From assembly GCF_015667585.1 (NCBI RefSeq), contig NZ_JADPEG010000001.1, positions 219,283 through 283,282 on the forward strand: DNA of 64,000 nucleotides, in the 5' to 3' direction. The notes below the pieces were generated by a model. The model searched no databases and was not told where the DNA came from. It saw nothing but the letters and a program-made list of their open reading frames with translations. This DNA comes from Clostridium sp. D33t1_170424_F3. GTDB taxonomy: Bacteria; Bacillota; Clostridia; Oscillospirales; Acutalibacteraceae. Position numbers and translations under genes: made by a program. Positions 13,484-21,382 of this stretch are shown here, piece by piece. The stretch's first letter is position 1. Each line of letters begins with the position of its first letter.

Positions 13484-14107
13484 TTAAAAAACTCTAAAAA
13501 AATTTTTGCCAATTTTTGTCACAGTGACAGTCCCGCAGGTCGCATCCGCCAAACGCGGTTGAAGACGTTCCAGTTCCTCCTCTGTAATATGAAAGCAAAT
13601 CTTCACCTGATCGGTAAACTGCGCGTCGTCCACCACGCCGCCGCATTCCGGTACCAGCGCCTGCAGCCGCCCGTACTGGTTGTAATCGCAGGACAGCTCT
13701 GCCAGAAGGCACTCCCGCATGGTGATTATCTCCGCCTGCTCCAGCGCAAGGGACGCACCATGCGAATATGCGCGCACCAAGCCCCCGGCGCCGAGCAGAA
13801 TCCCGCCAAAATACCGCGTTACCACGACCACGGTATCGGTAACGCCGGATTTCAGCAAAACATCCAAAGTGGGAATCCCCGCGGTCCCCTGCGGTTCCCC
13901 GTCGTCGGAATAACGTTTCACCTGCCCGTCCCGCAAAGTATAGGCATAAACGTTGTGTGAGGCGTCCCAATACTTTCCCTTGAGTTCATTGATGAAGGCG
14001 ATTGCTTCCTCTTCCGTCTTTACGGGCTTGGCATGGCCGATAAAGCGGGACCTGCGCTCCGTAAATTCCCCGCTGGCGCGGTTGAGCACCGTTTTATATT
14101 CCGTCAT
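13484..14107 (-). CDS. YigZ/IMPACT family protein
   Basis: A 207-residue member of the UPF0029 (YigZ/YvyE) family. The N-terminal IMPACT domain carries SRFIGHAKPVKTEEEAIAFI, followed by WDASHNVYAY, SDDGEPQGTAG and VTRYFGGILLGAGGLVRAYS, and then a C-terminal DUF1949-type domain from about residue 135. In yeast and mammals the related IMPACT/Yih1 proteins modulate translation-linked kinase activation; the bacterial role is unsettled. Start ATG 14107 follows GGAGGGCG. It stands apart from its neighbours, so operon context adds little. Function beyond family membership is not claimed. Confidence 0.9.
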   Translation of the reverse strand: MTEYKTVLNRASGEFTERRSRFIGHAKPVKTEEEAIAFINELKGKYWDASHNVYAYTLRDGQVKRYSDDGEPQGTAGIPTLDVLLKSGVTDTVVVVTRYFGGILLGAGGLVRAYSHGASLALEQAEIITMRECLLAELSCDYNQYGRLQALVPECGGVVDDAQFTDQVKICFHITEEELERLQPRLADATCGTVTVTKIGKNFFRVF

Positions 14108-14159
14108 AGCGCCCTCCGGTATCCCGGCGTCCGGCGCGCCGCCAGAACGCCTGTGTTAT

Positions 14160-14194
14160 AAAACAGAAGGCGACGCAACATCCATTGCGCCGCC
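14160..14194 (-). terminator. intrinsic terminator after rpmE
   Basis: A 10-bp stem with one G-U pair (14169-14178 with 14185-14194) is followed on the minus strand by TTCTGTTTTAT. It lies between rpmE and the YigZ gene. Confidence 0.6.
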
Positions 14195-14219
14195 AAAGTT
14201 GTTAAAATAAAGAACCCGA

Positions 14220-14429
14220 TTATTTTTTGTCCTGAAGACCATAACGCTTCTTAAACATATCGACACGGCCGCTCGTATCAACCAGCTTCTGCTTACCGGT
14301 AAAGAACGGATGGCATTTGGAGCATATTTCAACGCGGATGTCTTCTCTTGTGGATCTGGTCTCGATCACATTGCCGCAAGCGCATTTAATGGTCGTCTCT
14401 TTATACTGGGGATGGATCTTTTCCTTCAT
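14220..14429 (-). CDS. rpmE: 50S ribosomal protein L31 (zinc-binding form)
   Basis: L31 bridges the large and small ribosomal subunits. This 69-residue copy is the zinc-binding type, with Cys16, Cys18, Cys36 and Cys39 (CAC and CSKC pairs), as opposed to the Cys-less paralogue induced in zinc starvation. The motif [20 protein letters not shown] is standard. It has its own promoter (TTGCAA, 17 bases, TAAAAT at 14500-14472) and an AGAGGTG ribosome site, and is terminated before the YigZ gene, so it appears monocistronic. Confidence 0.97.
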   Translation of the reverse strand: MKEKIHPQYKETTIKCACGNVIETRSTREDIRVEICSKCHPFFTGKQKLVDTSGRVDMFKKRYGLQDKK

Positions 14430-14471
14430 CTGTTGTCACCTCTTTCAGCCAAACTGCAACCTAACGTTTGA

Positions 14472-14500
14472 ATTTTAACACAGAACGACTAAAATTGCAA
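14472..14500 (-). promoter_or_regulatory. sigma-A promoter for rpmE
   Basis: Minus-strand TTGCAA (14500-14495), 17-base spacer, TAAAAT (14477-14472), about 45-70 bases upstream of the rpmE start. Confidence 0.65.
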
Positions 14501-14567
14501 GAGCTATTGTATATTAATTTCCATTTCGCTGAAAAAGGGCCCTATCCGTCTGAAAACCGCCAAACGG

Positions 14568-15371
14568 CTAGCTGGATTGTTTGCGGATATACTGCGCGTA
14601 CTCCTCCAGGCACATGGAGTATTCGCGCATTTTCATCGCATTTTCCCGGCCAACATATCGGAAGCAGGAGGGGTCGGATTCCATGCCTGTAACGCTGGTC
14701 TTATGATCCGGATACCGCAGGATAAAACCGTATTCCACGCCGTTTTTCACCAGCCAGCGGTATTCTGCGGAAGCAGAAAAGTCCGATTCCCCCTCCGCGG
14801 AAAACCGCACCAGCATGCCGGTCTGATATTCATTGTAGCCGCCGCGGCCAATCGTATTCTGCGCCTTGTCTTCCGCACGGACCTTACTGTAGCCCTGGTT
14901 TTGCGTCAATTCCTGCACCAGTTGGTCATACAGGGCATTCTGCTCCTCCGCGGAAATGTACCCGCCTGCAATCTGCAACGCGCATCCGTCTGCCTGCGCC
15001 GCCTCCATCATGCGTTCCAGCGCGAGCAGGATGCGTTCTTCAAAGGAGAATCCCTCATACTCTTTCAGATTAACAGTAAAATCCGATTTCAGCGGCTGGG
15101 TGGGATTGACTACAACCAGGCTGAACGCGTTGTCATAAACCGGTAGTTCCTCCCTTGCGGAAGATATTGGTCTGGAAGAGACAGGCGGGGCGCTGCTCAC
15201 CGGGTCAAAAGGATGCTTAATTTCTACCCACGCCAGAATAGCGCCCGCCGCAACGGAGATACACAAAGCAACCGCTACAAATGTCATGACGACTTTGATC
15301 TTATGTACCTGGTCCGCTTTCTTCCAGCTTGGACGCGTTTTCACAACTTTCTCTGTTTTATCCCTGCGCAT
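14568..15371 (-). CDS. membrane-anchored VanY-like protein with lost zinc ligands
   Basis: A 267-residue protein with one N-terminal membrane segment (about residues 24-47) and an extracytoplasmic domain recognisably of the VanY/D,D-carboxypeptidase family. In active members the zinc motif reads like SEHQTGLAVD; here the matching stretch is NEYQTGMLVR, so the His and Asp ligands are Tyr and Arg. The second motif, normally EPWHYRYVG, is DPSCFRYVG, replacing both the catalytic Glu and the last His ligand. The framework (TGxxV, FRYVG, IAGGYISAEEQ) is kept, so the fold is probably maintained as a binding or regulatory domain. I chose ATG 15371 behind AAAAGGGG; an upstream in-frame ATG lacks a ribosome site. 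Hydrolase activity is unlikely. Confidence 0.78.
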   Translation of the reverse strand: MRRDKTEKVVKTRPSWKKADQVHKIKVVMTFVAVALCISVAAGAILAWVEIKHPFDPVSSAPPVSSRPISSAREELPVYDNAFSLVVVNPTQPLKSDFTVNLKEYEGFSFEERILLALERMMEAAQADGCALQIAGGYISAEEQNALYDQLVQELTQNQGYSKVRAEDKAQNTIGRGGYNEYQTGMLVRFSAEGESDFSASAEYRWLVKNGVEYGFILRYPDHKTSVTGMESDPSCFRYVGRENAMKMREYSMCLEEYAQYIRKQSS

Positions 15372-15459
15372 TTCTTCAGCCCCTTTTCCTGTTATCCCTT
15401 TATATGGATATGCCGCATCAGCGGACATATGTATTTTGATAAAATAAAACTTGTTCCCT

Positions 15460-15488
15460 ATTGTATCGCGAAACACGAAATTTTTCAA
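15460..15488 (-). promoter_or_regulatory. sigma-A promoter for the VanY-like gene
   Basis: Minus-strand TTGAAA (15488-15483), 17-base spacer, TACAAT (15465-15460), about 90 bases upstream of the chosen start. Confidence 0.6.
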
Positions 15489-15563
15489 CAAACAGACCCG
15501 TCCTTGTATGCAAAATGGAAAACGCTGGGTACAGGCTTTTTCCCTGATTTTCTTGTTTACTTC

Positions 15564-15592
15564 TTAACAAAGGATACGGTATACTATATACT
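15564..15592 (+). promoter_or_regulatory. sigma-A promoter for pyk
   Basis: TTAACA (15564-15569), 17-base spacer and TATACT (15587-15592). Transcription should start near 15599, giving a leader of about 55 bases. It is arranged back to back with the VanY-like gene promoter. Confidence 0.7.
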
Positions 15593-15652
15593 GAAGAAAT
15601 TTTTAATATTATCCAAAGATTCATAAACAATTTTAAGGATGGGGTCTTAATT

Positions 15653-17407
15653 ATGAGAAAAACAAAAATCATCTGTACACTCGGTCCTGCAACAGACGAT
15701 GAATCCGTCTTAAAAGAGCTGATGCTCGCCGGCATGGACGTTGCCCGCCTGAATTTTTCTCACCAGACCAACGCGGAACAAAAAGTACGCATCGATAAGG
15801 TGAAACGGCTGCGCGAAGAGCTGGGCCTTCCGATCGCGCTGCTGCTGGATACAAAGGGCCCGGAAATCCGCACCGGAACCTTCGCAACATCTAAAGTAAC
15901 TCTGGAGGCCGGAAAATCCTTTACGCTCACCACCAGAGAGGTGGAAGGCGATGAAACCATCACCAGCATCACCTTTCCCCGTCTTCCGCAAGAGGTCTGC
16001 ATCGGTTCCCGCATCCTCATTGACGACGGCCTGATCGAGCTCCGCGTGGAGTCCTGCACGGAAACCGACATCCTCTGCACCATCGTCAACGGCGGCGTCA
16101 TTTCGTCCCACAAGGGTATCAACGTACCCGGCGTGCAGCTGACACTCCCGTTCATCAGCGAGAAGGACAAGGAGGATATCGCATTCGGCGTGGAAAACGA
16201 TTTTGACTTCATCGCCGCGTCGTTTACCCGTACTGCACAGGATATCCTCGACCTCCGCGCGGAACTGGAAAAACATAACTGCCATAAAATCCGCATCATC
16301 GCAAAGATTGAAAACTCCGACGGAGTGGAGAACATCGATGAAATCCTGCGCGTCTCCGACGGCATCATGGTCGCCCGCGGCGATCTCGGCGTAGAAATTC
16401 CATTGGAGGAAATTCCGGTCCTGCAGAAAAAGCTGATTAAAAAAGGCTACAACGCGGGCCTGCAGGTAATTACCGCCACACAGATGCTGGATTCTATGAT
16501 GAAAAATCCTCGTCCGACCCGTGCGGAAACCACGGATGTTGCAAACGCCATTTATGACGGCACCAGCGCGATCATGCTTTCCGGCGAAACAGCAGCGGGC
16601 AAATATCCCATCCTCGCTTTAAAAACCATGGCAACCATCGCGGAACGCACGGAAAAAGACATCGATTATAAGGGCCGCTTCGCCAAGCGCGATGTCGCGG
16701 AGCAGCCCAACGTTACTTCGGCGATCTCTCATGCGACCGTTACAACGGCACACGACCTGGGAGCGGTCGCTATCATGACCGTTTCCAAATCCGGCAAAAC
16801 CGCGCGTATGATATCCAAATACCGTCCCAACTGCCCGATCATCAGCGGCACCACCGATCCGACTGTCCTGCGTCAGATGAATCTTTCCTGGGGCGTGATT
16901 CCGATTATGGTGGATGAAAAAGACAACACGGACGAACTGTTTAACCACGTGGTCGACGTCGCACGCCAGCAGGGCCTGGTCAAAAACGGCGATCTGACTG
17001 TTATCACGGCAGGCGTTCCGCTCGGCATCTCCGGCACCACCAATCTGCTAAAGGTACAGCTTGTCGGCGACGTGCTGCTTTCCGGCATGGGCATTACGAA
17101 AAACATCGCGTGCGGCAACGTCTGCGTCTGCAAAAGCGAGGAGGAAGCGCTGGCTTCCTACAAAACCGGCGATATTCTGGTCATCCCGCAGACGAGTAAT
17201 GCTATCCTTTCCCTGATCAAATCCGCGACCGGCATCATTACCGAGCAGGGCGGCTCCAATTCACACGCTGCAATCGTTGGTCTTGCGTTGGATAAGCCGG
17301 TGATTACAGGCGCAAGCAACGCGACTGAGATTTTAAAAAGCGGTACTACTATCACTCTGGACGCCTCGCGCGGTATCGTATACAGCGGCATTACACAGAG
17401 CATGTAA
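15653..17407 (+). CDS. pyk: pyruvate kinase with C-terminal PEP-utilising-type domain
   Basis: Pyruvate kinase converts phosphoenolpyruvate and ADP to pyruvate and ATP in glycolysis. The 584-residue form is the long type seen in Bacillus and Clostridia. The barrel begins MRKTKIICTLGPATDDESV and includes LDTKGPEIRTG, VARGDLGVEIP and the signature ATQMLDSMM. After the allosteric C domain (about 350-470) comes an extra phosphohistidine swivel-like domain at about residues 500-584 with GGSNSHAAIVGLALDKPVITG; its His matches the carrier position of PEP-utilising enzymes, though its role in pyruvate kinases is mainly structural or regulatory. Start ATG 15653 follows AAGGATGGGG. Monocistronic, with its own promoter and terminator. 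Confidence 0.98.
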   Translation: MRKTKIICTLGPATDDESVLKELMLAGMDVARLNFSHQTNAEQKVRIDKVKRLREELGLPIALLLDTKGPEIRTGTFATSKVTLEAGKSFTLTTREVEGDETITSITFPRLPQEVCIGSRILIDDGLIELRVESCTETDILCTIVNGGVISSHKGINVPGVQLTLPFISEKDKEDIAFGVENDFDFIAASFTRTAQDILDLRAELEKHNCHKIRIIAKIENSDGVENIDEILRVSDGIMVARGDLGVEIPLEEIPVLQKKLIKKGYNAGLQVITATQMLDSMMKNPRPTRAETTDVANAIYDGTSAIMLSGETAAGKYPILALKTMATIAERTEKDIDYKGRFAKRDVAEQPNVTSAISHATVTTAHDLGAVAIMTVSKSGKTARMISKYRPNCPIISGTTDPTVLRQMNLSWGVIPIMVDEKDNTDELFNHVVDVARQQGLVKNGDLTVITAGVPLGISGTTNLLKVQLVGDVLLSGMGITKNIACGNVCVCKSEEEALASYKTGDILVIPQTSNAILSLIKSATGIITEQGGSNSHAAIVGLALDKPVITGASNATEILKSGTTITLDASRGIVYSGITQSM

Positions 17408-17703
17408 TATTTTATCTACGACAAAAAGGTATCTACTCATAAAACAGTATTAACTAACAAACGGATAGGGTAGCTGCCAAACAGGGTGCAGAAAAAGACG
17501 AGTGAGAAGCCAAAACTTCTCGCCCGTCTTTTCTTTTGCCGTTACGCAGTAGACCGCCATTTTTAAGGGGATGTAAAATTATGTTTTTTGACCGTAACGC
17601 ATTAGATGGATTAGCATAAAAGAACACGGTGATACCTTCTTGATCCTGCCGTATCCTTAAAAAAGGGTAACTTTATCACGTCCTCCGTATTTCTGATTTT
17701 CAA
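17408..17703. other. non-coding stretch after pyk
   Basis: This region holds the pyk terminator (17496-17537) and then about 170 bases with no gene I can support. A 7-bp inverted pair (CGTTACG near 17541, CGTAACG near 17594) brackets a tiny 12-codon ORF at 17581 that has an AAGGGG site, but nothing suggests it is real. The stretch marks the left edge of an AT-richer block. Confidence 0.5.
17496..17537 (+). terminator. intrinsic terminator of pyk
   Basis: A 14-bp stem (17496-17509 with 17516-17529, one mismatch and one wobble), a 6-base loop and a TTTTCTTTT tail on the plus strand, about 90 bases after the pyk stop codon. Confidence 0.8.
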
Positions 17704-17745
17704 AAGGAAAAACGGCAGCTGAAATATGATATTCAGCTGCCGTTT
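17704..17745 (-). terminator. intrinsic terminator of the MerR-controlled ABC operon
   Basis: A perfect 14-bp stem (17710-17723 with 17732-17745) with an 8-base loop. The minus-strand tail is TTTTTCCTTTT. It ends the ATPase-membrane protein-lipoprotein transcript. Confidence 0.85.
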
Positions 17746-17794
17746 ACAAGCGTACTATGACCGAAACGCAAAGGTTCTTTATGAAGTGCAGACC

Positions 17795-18460
17795 TTATTC
17801 GCCAACAAACTCAATGTTGATATCCCCATTGTTATTCGACGCATTCAGCATTTTATCGCCGTCCTCCTTGTCTGCAGGCAAGTTGCTATTCCCCTTTTTG
17901 ATTGTGGATGTGATAGCGTAATCCTCATATGTCCCCACGAGGGAGCCGGAAATATCTGCGTTCTTGGTGGCAAGTACGATTGAATTGCCGACATTCAGTG
18001 TTTCAAAGCTGATATTCCCGCCATTATTGGAAAGGCTTACTTCCCTGCCGATAGACAGGGCGGCAAGCGTAATGTCCTCATTCGTGGTAGATAACTGTAA
18101 TGCGGAAAGTGTTTTGTCGGGCAAATGTAAAGTTATCTTTCGGGAGCCTGCGGCGGATTTGCCGCCGATGTAGTCCGTCCATTCCTTGTTCGTTTCAGCG
18201 ATCATAGTCAGCTTATTGTCCTCGGAAACAGAAATAGTATTGTACTCTTCTTCATTTTCGTAGTAATCAATGTGGATATAGCTGTCAGTCGACAGAACTA
18301 CTTCAATTTGTCGATCACGAACATCAACACAGACCCCGGTAATTTGGTCGCTGTCTGGTGTATAACTTTTAGGTACAAAAGCAGTTTCGTCGTTGGAGCA
18401 GCCTGTCAATGCCAACAGAACGAATAACAGACAGAGTAAAAGTGAAGCAATCTTTTTCAT
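17795..18460 (-). CDS. DUF4097-type beta-repeat lipoprotein
   Basis: A 221-residue secreted lipoprotein. The signal peptide MKKIASLLLCLLFVLLALTG ends in the lipobox LTGC, so the mature protein should be lipid-anchored at Cys20. The rest is a repetitive beta-rich domain of the DUF4097 (putative adhesin) type, with runs such as STTNEDITLAALSIGREV, SNNGGNISFETLNVGNS and NNNGDINIEF near the end. Start ATG 18460 is seven bases after AGGAGG. It is the last gene of the ATPase-permease-lipoprotein operon, 20 bases after the membrane protein. The function of DUF4097 proteins is not established. The gene resembles, in domain type, the DUF1700/DUF4097 protein at 59.2-60.4 kb. Confidence 0.8.
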   Translation of the reverse strand: MKKIASLLLCLLFVLLALTGCSNDETAFVPKSYTPDSDQITGVCVDVRDRQIEVVLSTDSYIHIDYYENEEEYNTISVSEDNKLTMIAETNKEWTDYIGGKSAAGSRKITLHLPDKTLSALQLSTTNEDITLAALSIGREVSLSNNGGNISFETLNVGNSIVLATKNADISGSLVGTYEDYAITSTIKKGNSNLPADKEDGDKMLNASNNNGDINIEFVGE

Positions 18461-18479
18461 CAATAAACCTCCTAAAACT

Positions 18480-19133
18480 TTAAAGTGTTTTTCGTTTCAA
18501 AATCATAAGACCAACCGCAGATAATGCGGCACTCAACAAAAGGCAGACGCCAATGTGAAGCAGGGCGTTGCTGTTGAACATAATAAGCCCGAAAAATCCT
18601 GCCAACAGTCGGCGCAAAGGCGCAATCGGCGTAAATATGCAAATAATGGCGATCAAGACGCAATCCGTAATCCAGCCATACCAATGCTCCTGCATCGATA
18701 AAAGCACATGAAGAAACAGCATTGCGAGGAATAAAAAGACGAATTGCTGCACGAACGCAATGAAAACGCCGTTTTCCGTCCAGCCACACAAATCCATTAA
18801 ATTGATTACTGTCTGTGAACGATTAAGAGGATCGATTAAAAGATGTATGCCAGTGTTAATTACGGAAATGGCAAATGCCAAAAGACTGTAACCGGCTATA
18901 CTGCCAAGAAAGAAATCCCGTTTGTTCATTCCGAGGTGCATCAGCTTTTTGTAGTCATAGAACACAAAGAAGAACGGTGTCATTGCGGCAAGCAGCCAGG
19001 TATAGTTGCCGTTGCTCAAAACAATTGCAGAGTCCCCCGAAGTAGTCGCACATAGTACTACAAACACCGTTATGATAAAACTTATTTTGTTGCTGGCAAA
19101 CAGGCGTTTTACAATCGCAAAAACTGCAGTCAT
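18480..19133 (-). CDS. ABC transporter membrane subunit (about six TM segments)
   Basis: A 217-residue hydrophobic protein with roughly six membrane segments, for example around SFIITVFVVLCAT, WLLAAMTPFFFVFYDY, YSLLAFAISVINTGIHLL and FVFLFLAMLFLHVLL. The pattern KLMHLGMNKRDFFLGSIAGY resembles the cytoplasmic coupling region of ABC-2 type exporters. Its ATG overlaps the stop codon of the ATPase gene by four bases (ATGA), indicating tight translational coupling and a likely complex with that ATPase. I cannot name a substrate. Peptide, lipid or drug export are all plausible for this architecture and for the associated BmrR-like regulator. Confidence 0.78.
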   Translation of the reverse strand: MTAVFAIVKRLFASNKISFIITVFVVLCATTSGDSAIVLSNGNYTWLLAAMTPFFFVFYDYKKLMHLGMNKRDFFLGSIAGYSLLAFAISVINTGIHLLIDPLNRSQTVINLMDLCGWTENGVFIAFVQQFVFLFLAMLFLHVLLSMQEHWYGWITDCVLIAIICIFTPIAPLRRLLAGFFGLIMFNSNALLHIGVCLLLSAALSAVGLMILKRKTL

Positions 19134-19981
19134 TGTTTATTTCCTCCTTTATGTCCTACCATCTGAATAAAAAAGTCCTGCAAGGATAGCGGCGCAATTT
19201 CCAGCCTGTCTGTCTGCTCCGGGGGCCTGTCAAAAATATAACTTGTGACAAGCCCGCCGACAATATCTTGTCCGATCACATGCAAACCGCTTGCCGCGCT
19301 GTCTACATCTCTCTTTAATCCACTGATACTGTATGCCCTTTCCTCTACCGCTTGCAACGTGTCAAAAAAACGAATACTGCCCCTGTCAATGATAATCAAC
19401 TTTTGAATGGTCTTTGCAATTTCCTCAATGATGTGGGTGGACACAATAATGATACGAGGATGTTTGTGGAAACTCTCGCTCAACATATCGTAAAACTCTA
19501 CACGCATAATTGCATCAAATCCCAAAACAGGCTCGTCCAAAAGTACGACCTTTTTATTACTGGCAAGGCAGATGATGGTGGATACCATTGTTTTCATTCC
19601 GAGCGAGAGATGGTTAAATTTTTTCTTCCTCTCCAGTTCAAAGCGATCCATCATTTCATAGGCAAACTCCAAATCATATTCCGGATTTACTTCCGAAGCG
19701 ATTCGAAGCAGCTTACCAACAGGCAGATTAAAGTGCCTGGCAAAGTTTTCAATGTAGCTTACGCCCGTGTCCAATGTCGCGGTGGAAATTGTCTGCCCAT
19801 CTACTTTTATACTCCCCTCAGAAATATTCTGATACCCTGCCATGGCTTTCAGCAGCGTTGTTTTCCCTGCCCCATTTCTGCCCAACAGACAGTATATCCC
19901 CGGCTCGTCAATCGTTAGATTTATCTTTTTCAGTACAGTTGTTTGGTTATACTGCTTTCCAACATTTTTTAGTTCGATCAC
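19130..19981 (-). CDS. ABC transporter ATP-binding protein
   Basis: A 283-residue nucleotide-binding subunit. Walker A is GRNGAGKTTLL (about residues 34-44), the signature is LSLGMKTM, Walker B is KVVLLDEPVLGFD and the switch His is in STHIIEE. The C-terminal 70 residues form the extra domain common to CcmA/YhcH-type export ATPases. It starts with GTG at 19981, nine bases after a perfect AGGAGG, as the first gene of the operon transcribed from the MerR-type promoter at 20048-20078. The partner is the overlapping membrane protein and, by operon, the DUF4097 lipoprotein. Substrate unknown. Confidence 0.92.
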   Translation of the reverse strand: MIELKNVGKQYNQTTVLKKINLTIDEPGIYCLLGRNGAGKTTLLKAMAGYQNISEGSIKVDGQTISTATLDTGVSYIENFARHFNLPVGKLLRIASEVNPEYDLEFAYEMMDRFELERKKKFNHLSLGMKTMVSTIICLASNKKVVLLDEPVLGFDAIMRVEFYDMLSESFHKHPRIIIVSTHIIEEIAKTIQKLIIIDRGSIRFFDTLQAVEERAYSISGLKRDVDSAASGLHVIGQDIVGGLVTSYIFDRPPEQTDRLEIAPLSLQDFFIQMVGHKGGNKQ

Positions 19982-20016
19982 GTTGTCATTCCTCCTAATG
20001 AGTGGCTACTCGCCCA

Positions 20017-20045
20017 TTGTTTTTCGTAACTTCCCGTGTTATAAT
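20017..20045 (+). promoter_or_regulatory. promoter of the MerR-family gene
   Basis: TTGTTT (20017-20022), 17-base spacer and TATAAT (20040-20045). Transcription would start near 20052 and run through the operator dyad before reaching the gene. It faces the ABC operon promoter, with the two -10 boxes only two bases apart, so polymerase on one would hinder the other. Confidence 0.7.
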
Positions 20046-20047
20046 AA

Positions 20048-20078
20048 ATTATAAACTTTTGTGTTACACAAAGGTCAA
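20048..20078 (-). promoter_or_regulatory. MerR-type promoter and operator of the ABC operon (19-bp spacer)
   Basis: Minus-strand TTGACC (20078-20073) and TATAAT (20053-20048) are separated by 19 bases, two more than optimal. The spacer holds the perfect dyad TTTGTGT-A-ACACAAA. Over-long spacers with a central dyad are the hallmark of promoters activated by MerR-family proteins, which twist the DNA to realign the boxes. The regulator is encoded divergently next to it. Confidence 0.85.
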
Positions 20079-20094
20079 GGAGCAAAAATAGAAA

Positions 20095-20877
20095 ATGCAA
20101 GAATATTTTTCGGTAAGTGAAGCGGCAAAAGCTGCCGGTATGACCAGTGAAACACTGCGGCATTATGACCGTATCGGGTTAGTAAAGCCGAGTAAAAAAG
20201 ATGAGTGGACGAAGTACCGTTACTATACCAAACAAGATATCGTTCTTTTGGACACTGTACACGCCTTACAGCAAATGGATTTGCCGCTGCAAAAAATTAA
20301 AGAAGTTTTGGAGTACGATAATCTTGAGCAAATTATCAATTTTTTGCAGGAAGCGGAACAGAAAGCAGATGAAAAGATCGTCCAATTACAGTACAGCAAG
20401 GCAAAGATACAATTAGCGAAAAGGGACTATGAAAACAAACTGCGCATGCGTCAGCATATAGGGAACGGCGAGGTAAAGCGTTTTCCAAAGCGCGTAATTT
20501 TGCTGTCCGATACTTTGGAAGCACCTACATTGGATAATCTTTGGGGGTATTTAACTCACTTCTACGATCAGATCGCCCCATCGCAGCGGGAACAATTTGC
20601 TTTTGAAGACGCAGCAGGAATATATACTGAAAACGGAGTATCCCGACTATTCGCGATATGCGCTCGATATACGGATATAGACGGGCTGAAAATATTGCCA
20701 GCGGGTGATTATCTGTGCGCGAATTGCAGCGAGGAAAATCGAGAGGAAAAAACTGCGGAACTGATACAAACCGCAATAAAGGAATATCACTCCAAGCCGC
20801 AATTTACGATACAGCAGGTCATTGTATCGGGCATATTACAATGGAATTACCAAGTGCAAGTTTATATAGGAACCTGA
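20095..20877 (+). CDS. MerR-family activator with GyrI-like ligand domain (BmrR type)
   Basis: A 260-residue regulator. Residues 1-75 form the MerR winged helix (YFSVSEAAKAAGMTSETLRH, then YDRIGLV and KYRYYTKQDI). Residues 80-120 form the dimerising coiled coil, and residues 130-260 form a GyrI-like effector domain similar to that of BmrR, which binds hydrophobic drugs. It is divergent from the ABC operon and separated from it by 113 bases that contain both promoters and the dyad operator. By analogy it should activate the ABC operon when it binds an inducer and restrain its own gene. The inducer is unknown. Start ATG 20095, with AAGGAG 12 bases upstream. Codon use is AT-rich compared with neighbouring core genes. 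Confidence 0.9.
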   Translation: MQEYFSVSEAAKAAGMTSETLRHYDRIGLVKPSKKDEWTKYRYYTKQDIVLLDTVHALQQMDLPLQKIKEVLEYDNLEQIINFLQEAEQKADEKIVQLQYSKAKIQLAKRDYENKLRMRQHIGNGEVKRFPKRVILLSDTLEAPTLDNLWGYLTHFYDQIAPSQREQFAFEDAAGIYTENGVSRLFAICARYTDIDGLKILPAGDYLCANCSEENREEKTAELIQTAIKEYHSKPQFTIQQVIVSGILQWNYQVQVYIGT

Positions 20878-20884
20878 ACTAAGA

Positions 20885-20925
20885 AAAACCGTTGTGGGCA
20901 TACAAGTCCGCAACGGTTTTCTTTT
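20885..20925 (+). terminator. intrinsic terminator of the MerR-family gene
   Basis: A 10-bp stem (20885-20894 with 20911-20920) and a TTTTCTTTT tail, starting eight bases after the stop codon. Confidence 0.8.
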
Positions 20926-21321
20926 CAGCATTTTTCAAGAAGCTTGTCTTTATGTTTGGCAAAATCACTCTAAAAAGCAAATTAGGTAATGAACAGCAAA
21001 GCCATCGCAGTCGTAATGCGACACTTATCCTCAATTTGGATGAGTACGGACCATCACAAATCACCCGTATTCCCAAAGGGCAACGAGACACATACTCTAC
21101 CGCATTGCTAAACGACCTGTGAAACAAAGAAACGACATAGCCGAAGCTACGCCGTTCCCGAACACAATTCTACGCTTGTTTCATTAAACCGCCTACAGTG
21201 GGTTTTCCCTTTTTATGATACTCGAACCCACGACTATGACGGAGACAAGTACAATCATACTATCCGTCGGTGAATGGTCTTTTAATCCTGGTACAGTTTA
21301 ATAGTGGATAGTTTTTCTATA
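20926..21321. other. AT-rich intergenic region, possible gene remnant
   Basis: About 400 bases between the MerR terminator and the carboxyltransferase operon terminator. It contains an open frame (20952-21122, plus; 56 codons from an ATG with no ribosome site) with a plausible amino-acid mix, including NATLILNLDEYGPSQI, that I do not recognise. A loose hairpin followed by T-rich sequence lies near 21187-21216. It may be decayed accessory DNA; no direct repeats or transposase fragment were found. Confidence 0.4.
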
Positions 21322-21363
21322 AAAGCAAAACCCGGAGCACAGGAAAATCCCCTGTTGCTCCGG
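21322..21363 (-). terminator. intrinsic terminator of the carboxyltransferase operon
   Basis: A stem of 12 bp with one bulge (21332-21343 with 21351-21363). On the minus strand it is followed by GTTTTGCTTTT, 20 bases after the last gene. Confidence 0.8.
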
Positions 21364-21382
21364 ATTTCTAATTTACTCAATA

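Noticed and set aside
20952..21122. plus-strand frame resembling the start of HisB (LNLDEYGPSQI)
   Set aside because: Only a handful of residues match, the catalytic His/Glu motifs of HisB are absent, and there is no ribosome site; treated as an unrecognised ORF.
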